From the NCBI GenBank assembly GCA_030642005.1, contig DAOWOP010000116.1, positions 1 to 8,160 on the forward strand: DNA of 8,160 nucleotides, read 5' to 3'. This stretch comes from Planctomycetales bacterium. Lineage in GTDB: Bacteria > Planctomycetota > Phycisphaerae > SM23-33. The notes below the pieces were generated by a model. It was not told the origin of the DNA. It saw only the letters and a list, made by a program, of their open reading frames with translations, and did no database searches. The translations under genes and the position numbers were made by a program. Shown one piece after another: positions 7,015 to 8,160 of this stretch (the stretch's first letter is position 1; each line of letters opens with the position of its first letter).

Positions 7015-7228
7015 TGCATCACTCCTTGAGTTGTTGTACGGTTTTTATTTTCAGGAAATGAACGTACGGCTGGCGCTCGGTTGAACCGAACGAGGCCCAC
7101 GGTGTGAAAAAGCGGACTAAATCCCCTGCTACCTCTGGGATTGTGTAATCGCAGAAGAGGCGAAACCGCAAGCGGCAAGCGTCCCCTGGGGACGTCCGGG
7201 GCGGGGCGGTTTGGCGAATGGGGCAATG
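7015..7228. other. Structured rpsU-hppA spacer
   Basis: This 214-base gap has no credible gene. It holds several small inverted repeats: CGTCCCC and GGGGACG (7180-7186, 7188-7194), CCGC and GCGG (7166-7169, 7172-7175), AATCCC and GGGATT (7120-7125, 7137-7142), and TCGGTT with AACCGA near 7077-7090. The first two lie about 35 to 65 bases after the rpsU stop and could end or weaken rpsU transcription, but no clear U-run follows on the minus strand. The 10 bases TGCTACCTCT occur at 7127-7136 and again at 7227-7236, where they include the rpsU stop. I could not find a convincing promoter for hppA, so read-through from rpsU or a weak local promoter are both possible. Confidence 0.4.
7022..7027 (-). 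promoter_or_regulatory. Strong ribosome binding site of hppA
   Basis: On the minus strand AAGGAG lies seven bases before the GTG at 7014. It is the clearest Shine-Dalgarno sequence in the window and decides the GTG start of hppA. The downstream genes rsfS and argS lack an equally good one. Confidence 0.85.
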
Positions 7229-7411
7229 CTACCTCTCCATCGCTGGCCGCTTGGCGTTCCTGCGGATGCGCCGGCGACGCTGCTCTGATGGCTTCTCGTA
7301 GTAACTGTTGCGCTTGATGTCCCTGATGAGACCTTCCTTTTCACACATCTTCTTGAATCGGCGAAGCATCTGCTGGACCGATTCGTTACCTCTGGCCCTG
7401 ACCTTAATCAT
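7229..7411 (-). CDS. rpsU: Small ribosomal subunit protein bS21
   Basis: 60 residues, small basic ribosomal protein near the anti-Shine-Dalgarno end of 16S rRNA, helping mRNA selection at initiation. The start MIKVRARGNESVQQMLRRF (1-19), the KKMCEKEGLIRDIKR stretch (20-34), YYEKPSEQRRRRIRR (37-51) and an Arg/Lys-rich end match the family in order and length. The ATG at 7409-7411 is the only reasonable start. Upstream, AAGGAA is present but about 13 bases away, longer than usual, so initiation may be weak or depend on structure. It has its own promoter at 7456-7484. It lies 214 bases before hppA in the same direction. Confidence 0.95.
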   Translation of the reverse strand: MIKVRARGNESVQQMLRRFKKMCEKEGLIRDIKRNSYYEKPSEQRRRRIRRNAKRPAMER

Positions 7412-7441
7412 ACCGTTATCACAGTTCCTTTCTCTTATTTG

Positions 7442-7458
7442 AATTCCCGGTGGGAATT
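7442..7458. promoter_or_regulatory. Perfect dyad over the rpsU promoter, operator-like
   Basis: AATTCCC (7442-7448) and GGGAATT (7452-7458) form a perfect inverted repeat around GGT. It overlaps the -10 box and the expected transcription start of rpsU. The position suits a repressor site better than an RNA hairpin, because only part of it would be transcribed. No regulator can be named. Confidence 0.45.
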
Positions 7459-7484
7459 ATATCGGCGCCAATTTGCCTCTGCAA
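7456..7484 (-). promoter_or_regulatory. Sigma-70-type promoter of rpsU
   Basis: On the minus strand TTGCAG (7479-7484) and TATAAT (7456-7461) are separated by 17 bases. The -10 box is a perfect consensus and the -35 box keeps TTG. Transcription would begin near 7449 and give a leader of about 38 bases before the rpsU ATG. Confidence 0.6.
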
Positions 7485-7512
7485 GCGAAAACTCGACGAA
7501 TTGAGTTGCTGT

Positions 7513-7606
7513 CAGCATTCAGCAATCAGCAGTCAGCGATCAGCGATCAGCAGAAGAAAAAACTGAACACTGACCGCTGACTGCTGACGGCTGACTGCTG
7601 ATTGCT
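7513..7606. repeat. Large palindrome made of twelve 7-base repeats
   Basis: Six in-phase heptamers of the form CAGCNNN (7513-7554) face six of the form CTGANNN (7563-7604) across a purine spacer AGAAAAAA (7555-7562). The outer 17 bases, 7521-7537 and 7590-7606, are perfectly complementary, and the inner part pairs imperfectly, so a long hairpin or cruciform is possible. Plus-strand reading has TTTTT directly after the stem (7606-7610), but no plus-strand gene is seen upstream. The units are too short and lack spacers, so this is not a CRISPR array. Confidence 0.8.
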
Positions 7607-7611
7607 TTTTA

Positions 7612-7633
7612 TGTCTGAAATAGTTTTCAGACA
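7612..7633. other. 9-bp perfect hairpin beside the palindrome
   Basis: TGTCTGAAA (7612-7620) and TTTCAGACA (7625-7633) pair perfectly around TAGT. It lies about 70 bases after the stop of the minus-strand gene at 7704 and could act at the end of its transcript, but no U-run follows in either direction, so a terminator role is weak. Confidence 0.4.
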
Positions 7634-7703
7634 AAGTTTAGTCATAACTTGCTCCAAATCCATTGAGATAAATTGGCGAGACTTCGTTCTTGGCCTGCGC
7701 CTG

Positions 7704-8160
7704 CTATTCCTCTCGTTTTACCTGCTTGTTCAGTTCTTTCAGGGCGGCTGCGCCGGCTTCTTTAAGGTAGTCCCGGCGGGGCTTTTTTCCGGGTTTGGGC
7801 TTGGGGATTTTACGCCCGGCGAAAAGTCCTGCTACCGCTTTGGCCTCGTCGATGTACACGCGGCATCGGCCGAGATTGCGAACGGCGGCAACGCGATTCG
7901 ACCACAAGACCTCTGTCGCTCTTTTCCTGCGGCTATCGAAATCGGCGTTGGCAAGTTCGCCGAGAAGCACAACTTCATCGTCGGCGCTGAGCGGCATCAG
8001 CCGGCCGACCTGTCGCCGGCCGATGCGGGGAATTTCAATGCCCTTCCTCCGGCCAACGCGGGCAAGCACGGCGCATGGCTGGCCGCAGCGGAGGCCGCGA
8101 CGGGGCCCCCGCAGCAGCACGTGCATCATCACGGGCTGCGAAATTTCACCACACCTCAAC
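7704..8160 (-). CDS. Unrecognised basic protein, 5' end at or beyond the window edge
   Basis: The frame is open to the right edge, so up to 151 residues are visible and the true start is unsure. Candidates are codons outside the window, TTG at 8157-8159, ATG at 8127-8129 (no good ribosome binding site) or ATG at residue 55. I do not recognise a family. The first half is rich in Arg and Gly with three cysteines (3, 25, 29) that form no clear zinc motif. The middle (58-112) has a mixed helix-strand look (DDEVVLLGELANADF, WSNRVAAVRNLGRCRVYIDEA). A Lys/Pro stretch, KIPKPKPGKKPRRD, precedes a charged C-terminal helix ending in KQVKREE. There is no signal peptide or membrane helix. Third codon positions are mostly G or C, with frequent GCC and GGC, which supports real coding. 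Charge suggests nucleic-acid or ribosome contact, but that is a guess. Confidence 0.5.
   Translation of the reverse strand, partial: LRCGEISQPVMMHVLLRGPRRGLRCGQPCAVLARVGRRKGIEIPRIGRRQVGRLMPLSADDEVVLLGELANADFDSRRKRATEVLWSNRVAAVRNLGRCRVYIDEAKAVAGLFAGRKIPKPKPGKKPRRDYLKEAGAAALKELNKQVKREE

Noticed and set aside
7017..7019. ATG just upstream of the hppA GTG as alternative start
   Set aside because: It is out of frame and meets TGA after one further codon.
7069..7098. tRNA T-arm (GGTTCAACC on the minus strand)
   Set aside because: The bases beside the TTCAACC loop do not form a 5-bp T-stem, and no acceptor or anticodon stem is found.
7513..7604. CRISPR array
   Set aside because: Units are 7 bases, adjoining without spacers and arranged as a palindrome; no cas genes are visible.

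Overview
The window is about 8.2 kb of moderately GC-rich bacterial DNA. It reads as a conserved housekeeping segment with almost all genes on the minus strand. The gene set is bS21, a long membrane pyrophosphatase, RsfS, ArgRS with a large insertion and a GlmM of the archaeal-like branch, beside a HycI-type hydrogenase maturation protease. I infer an anaerobic, hydrogen-metabolising bacterium, perhaps Planctomycetota (Phycisphaerae-like) or a relative. The taxon rests on remembered family resemblance and is only moderately sure.

Layout, left to right: (1) 1-357, plus strand: the C-terminal part of a hydrogenase maturation endopeptidase. (2) 347-375: a hairpin between two convergent genes, probably the terminator of the minus-strand operon. 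(3) 394-7014, minus strand, transcribed hppA > rsfS > argS > glmM with spacers of 54, 75 and 51 bases: a likely operon. (4) 7015-7228: a 214-base spacer with several small inverted repeats and the strong ribosome binding site of hppA. (5) 7229-7411, minus strand: rpsU, with a good sigma-70-type promoter overlapped by a perfect 17-base dyad. (6) 7412-7703: intergenic, with that promoter, a large palindrome of 7-base repeats and a 9-bp hairpin. (7) 7704 to the right edge, minus strand: an unrecognised basic protein, cut by the window end.

The genes serve core functions. bS21 and RsfS act on the small and large ribosomal subunits, ArgRS charges tRNA-Arg, and GlmM supplies glucosamine-1-phosphate for cell wall precursors. 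HppA removes the pyrophosphate made by biosynthesis, including aminoacylation, and stores its energy as an ion gradient.

The most unusual feature is not a gene. Every spacer of the operon, and one linker inside argS, carries a short-period degenerate repeat. Three loci have a 7-base period (1768-1795, 4305-4332, 7513-7604). Others have a 9-base period or are composite (2074-2100, 3801-3910). They supply parts of two proteins (the RsfS C-terminus and an ArgRS linker) and lie where ribosome binding sites would be expected. ArgRS and HppA also carry large in-family insertions (about 86 and 125 residues).
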